In this document: piece by piece, positions 61,377 through 64,000 of the stretch
Numbering within the stretch: position 1 is the first letter of the stretch
Layout: the number at the start of each line of letters is the position of its first letter
Source: Erigeron canadensis
Taxonomy: Eukaryota; Streptophyta; Magnoliopsida; Asterales; Asteraceae
Length of the DNA: 64,000 nt
Assembly (NCBI RefSeq): GCF_010389155.1
Contig: NC_057766.1
Coordinates: 42,232,463-42,296,462 of the forward strand
Direction: 5' to 3'
The notes under the pieces: model-generated
What the model was told of the DNA's origin: nothing
The model's input: the letters and a program-made list of their open reading frames with translations, nothing else
Database searches by the model: none
Translations under genes and position numbers: made by a program

Positions 61377-61700
61377 ATGGTACCCGCGCGTTGCGACGGA
61401 TATTATGGACGACGGTGGCTGATGATGAACGACGGCGGTGGTTATTCACGAAAATAAAGGGGTTGTATATTGTTTTGGTATATAGAAAGAATGATTTTGA
61501 AAAGAGAAAGAGACAACAACAACAACAACAACAACAACAAGATCCAATCCCTGTACGGGGTATTTACTTTTGTTTTAAGGGAAAGGGTAAAAGGGTAAAA
61601 TTGCATGTCCCAAACATGTAAACTTTTCAACACCCCCATATAATTTTTAATAGGGAGTGTAGATCTCTTACATATATTATACCTAAGAGAAACTTCTCAT
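61377..61700 (-). mobile_element. Helitron-like repeat (family B), reverse orientation, with (CAA)9
   Basis: GCATGGTACCCGCGCGTTGC at the left is the reverse of the family's GC-rich 3' end. The body then carries GACGACGGTGG and, near 61600, 'GCATGTCCCAAACATGTAAA', matching the reverse complement of the 61.8-62.0 kb body. A (CAA)9 microsatellite (61515-61541) lies within it and creates a Gln-run frame that I do not regard as a gene. Confidence 0.45.
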
Positions 61701-61798
61701 AAAATACTATTAGAGTTGTTTTATATGAGGTCACCTCATTTGATAAAAATTTGTCAATTGAGATAAAAATCAATGGTTTCTCTTTTCTTTTTTTTTTT

Positions 61799-62240
61799 AT
61801 CTCTATATCTATACTACTATATAAAAATTATATACCCCATGGCCCATGTTGAAAAGTTTACATTTTGGGACATACGAAATTACCAATTTACTCTTAATGA
61901 ATTAAATCACCATCAACCCTTAATATTAAATTACAACATTAGTCCATCTATACTTCTATGTTACTATATAAAAAATTATATACCCCATGTTGAAAAGCTT
62001 ACATTTTGGGACATGCAAAATTACCAATTTACCCTTAATGAATTAAATCACCATCAACCCTTAATATTAAATTACAACATTAGTTCATTATATTATAAAA
62101 TATCTCTACTAACCCCCTTTAAATAAAATATTTTTACCTACACCAATTGATGCCGCCACCATCGTCACCGTCCGTCACCGCCATCACACCACCGTTATCG
62201 TCGGCTTGCCGCCGCATTACGCATGTAACATGCTCGTAGT
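61799..62240 (+). mobile_element. Helitron-like repeat (family B) with internal duplication
   Basis: It starts TCTATATCTATACTACTATA and ends 'CTTGCCGCCGCATTACGCAT' then AACATGCTCGTA. A ~125 bp internal segment is duplicated (about 61830-61950 and 61966-62085: AAATTATATACCCCATG, 'TACATTTTGGGACAT', CCATCAACCCTTAATATTAA). The same body occurs at 19.5-19.7 kb. Confidence 0.55.
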
Positions 62241-62601
62241 TTCATATAACTTAGCATAGTTTAAAGGTAAAACATATTTACGGTTGAAAAATTAAAACTC
62301 ATTATAGAAAAAGTAGAATATATATAGATCTTTCTCAAGCTTTCGAGTTCCATTTGACTTTTCTATTACTAAACCAAGCCCTTGAATTTGGTAAGTCACG
62401 CTTCAAGTAGCGTGGGAGTAGTTTTCTGAAAAGTTAAGCGCCACCGGACTAAGCCGTGTTTTAATTAGAAAGTTTTGTATCCAATTTGCATAAAAGTTCT
62501 TAAACTATGAGGTTTGTTCAATTCCCTCCGCTCCATTTTCCTTCATGGCCACATTAGTCTCAATTCTCGAACCTATCTCCATAAACGGGTTCTAAACTTC
62601 T

Positions 62602-62892
62602 AGTAACTTACCTTTACTCTTTTTATAGTACTGTATATATTTTTTTGGGGCATCTTTTAAGACAATATTTCATAAACGATAACATAAAGAAGATACTAAA
62701 CTAGCTAACTTTTTTTTTTTAAAGTGTGAATCATTTGCTCGCAACAACAGATCTAGCTTATGTTGTCTTAACCGGGTCTGCGCTAAACTAGCTAATACAA
62801 AAGACGTACAATCCGAAAACTAGCTAACTTACCTATAGTCTTTTTATAGTACTGTATATATTTTCATGGGGCATCTTTTAAGACAATATTTC
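62602..62892. repeat. ~71-bp direct repeat pair
   Basis: The copy at about 62602-62672 ('CTTTTTATAGTACTGTATAT', 'GGGGCATCTTTTAAGACAAT') recurs at about 62822-62892. The second copy stops exactly where TGTAACACCC begins, as if cut by an insertion. Confidence 0.8.
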
Positions 62893-64000
62893 TGTAACAC
62901 CCGTCGTTTTAAAATCTAGATTTCAAAAAAAAACTTTTGCCAAACGGCGTTTAAAACGTAGCGGAAAATGATCACTTTAAAACTGCTCCATCCGTAACCG
63001 GATGGTACCTTTATAAAATGGTGTTACTAACGTGCATCATCCAAACAATATAAATGAAATCCAATTTATGGCACCAACATAAATGCCATCATTAATACAT
63101 GTTCATAAATCATGAACGAAAGTAGCCAAGACATAAGGCTAAAAGGGGAAGTCTAAGCATTCAACAAACTATGTTAGTCTTCTTTATTGCATCTACCCAT
63201 CTCACCGAGCTAATCCTTTTCTAGCTCAAACCTGCTTATCCTAAAGGACACAACATTTTCATAAAAGCAAGTGTTAGCTAATAAAATTAGCTAAGTAAGA
63301 TACACACATTTTGATAAAACGCTCTTCATTTTACTTTCATAAAACTTCGTCATATCTTACTTATCAAAACATGATCACATTACACTTCATTCACAATTAT
63401 CATAGATCAACCCATACTTCCCTTTTTCCCACATTGCATCACATTTCATTTCATATCAACATATACATCATATTATCATATACCCACATCTTAATGAGTA
63501 TCTTATATTATATCAACATAGACTTACCACTTAAACGTAACTTCATATCATATCTTGGCATATCACGCATAAACTTGTCACACGTATTCATATTAGCACA
63601 TATTCTCACGTCACATGGTGGTCTCACAACGTAAAGCACATATACTTCTCCCACACATATCTTATTATCATCTTAATCAGCTTAATCGACTTCATCTTAC
63701 GTCTTACATATCACACATAAACATATCACACATATATGCATAGCACATGTAGGACATATACTCCTAATTGTGCCTATGCATCGTTCTTATTAAATCTCAC
63801 GTCACCTTGTAATCCCACGTCTTAAATTACATGTATATCTTTCTCACATATTTATATATCTATCTTAATCGACTTATTCTCACGTCTTACATCTTTACAT
63901 ATTACGCATTAGCTTTACAACTAGCACGATTTCCCACGTCTTACGCACTAGCATTACAACTAGCACGATTTCCCACGTCTTACGCACTAGCATTACATCT
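62893..64000 (+). mobile_element. Probable LTR retrotransposon start (partial, runs off window)
   Basis: TGTAACACCCGTCGTTTTAA begins abruptly inside a repeated sequence. TGTAACACCC is the usual first bases of LTRs of plant Ty3/Gypsy chromovirus (Tekay/Del-like) elements, from general knowledge. What follows is a G-poor, pyrimidine- and A-rich non-coding stretch, compatible with a long LTR. The other end, the TSD partner and any coding region are beyond the window, so the class is provisional. Confidence 0.45.
63902..64000 (+). repeat. 39-bp tandem repeat at the window end
   Basis: The units at 63902-63940 and 63941-63979 start TTACGCA.TAGC.TTACAAC and end in GCACGATTTCCCACGTC. A third unit begins at 63980. 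The array continues past the window. CACGTCTTAC phrases also occur less regularly from about 63600. Confidence 0.8.

Noticed and set aside
61391..61621. Frame with a run of nine glutamines
   Set aside because: It comes from a (CAA)9 microsatellite inside a reverse-oriented Helitron-like repeat. The rest of the translation matches no family.

Overview
This is plant nuclear DNA: AT-rich, with long intergenic spacers, GT-AG introns and many small DNA transposons. The gene content points to Asteraceae (daisy family), because the window carries a complete sucrose:sucrose 1-fructosyltransferase (1-SST) and a complete fructan:fructan 1-fructosyltransferase (1-FFT) of the inulin type. I cannot name the species. 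Both proteins read closest to my recollection of chicory/artichoke/sunflower-type enzymes.

Layout, left to right. 1-2.9 kb holds repeats, including a ~470 bp tandem duplication. 2.9-4.55 kb is a broken AZG1-type purine permease (pseudogene). 4.8-6.9 kb (+) is the plastid phosphoglucan phosphatase LSF2 (4 exons). 7.3-11.8 kb (-) is the potassium transporter KUP2 (10 coding exons, 790 aa). 11.8-36.7 kb is a gene-poor stretch with one small gene, an IDA-like secreted peptide at 22.1 kb. The rest of that stretch is transposon material: hAT and CACTA MITEs, large foldbacks, Helitron-like repeats and a LINE remnant. 36.75-40.29 kb (+) is 1-SST (6 exons, 646 aa). 46.93-50.25 kb (+) is 1-FFT (7 exons, 627 aa). 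50.6-52.6 kb (+) is an organellar-type TRM1 tRNA (guanine26-N2)-dimethyltransferase. 53.8-58.75 kb (-) is mitochondrial MnSOD (6 exons, 226 aa). 58.75-64 kb is repeats, ending in what looks like the start of an LTR retrotransposon that runs off the window.

The central result is the head-to-tail pair 1-SST then 1-FFT, 6.6 kb apart. 1-SST makes 1-kestose from two sucroses, and 1-FFT moves fructosyl units between chains to build long inulin. The two enzymes catalyse consecutive steps, share exon structure (9-nt mini-exon, identical 236-nt exon 5) and so look like an ancient tandem duplication of a vacuolar acid invertase. 1-SST lacks the last intron that 1-FFT keeps. Two abutting Harbinger-type MITEs end about 340 bp before the 1-FFT start codon, and a perfect CACTA-type MITE lies about 800 bp before the 1-SST start codon.

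Exon coordinates were derived by hand from splice signals, reading frame and recalled family sequences. No alignment or database search was run.
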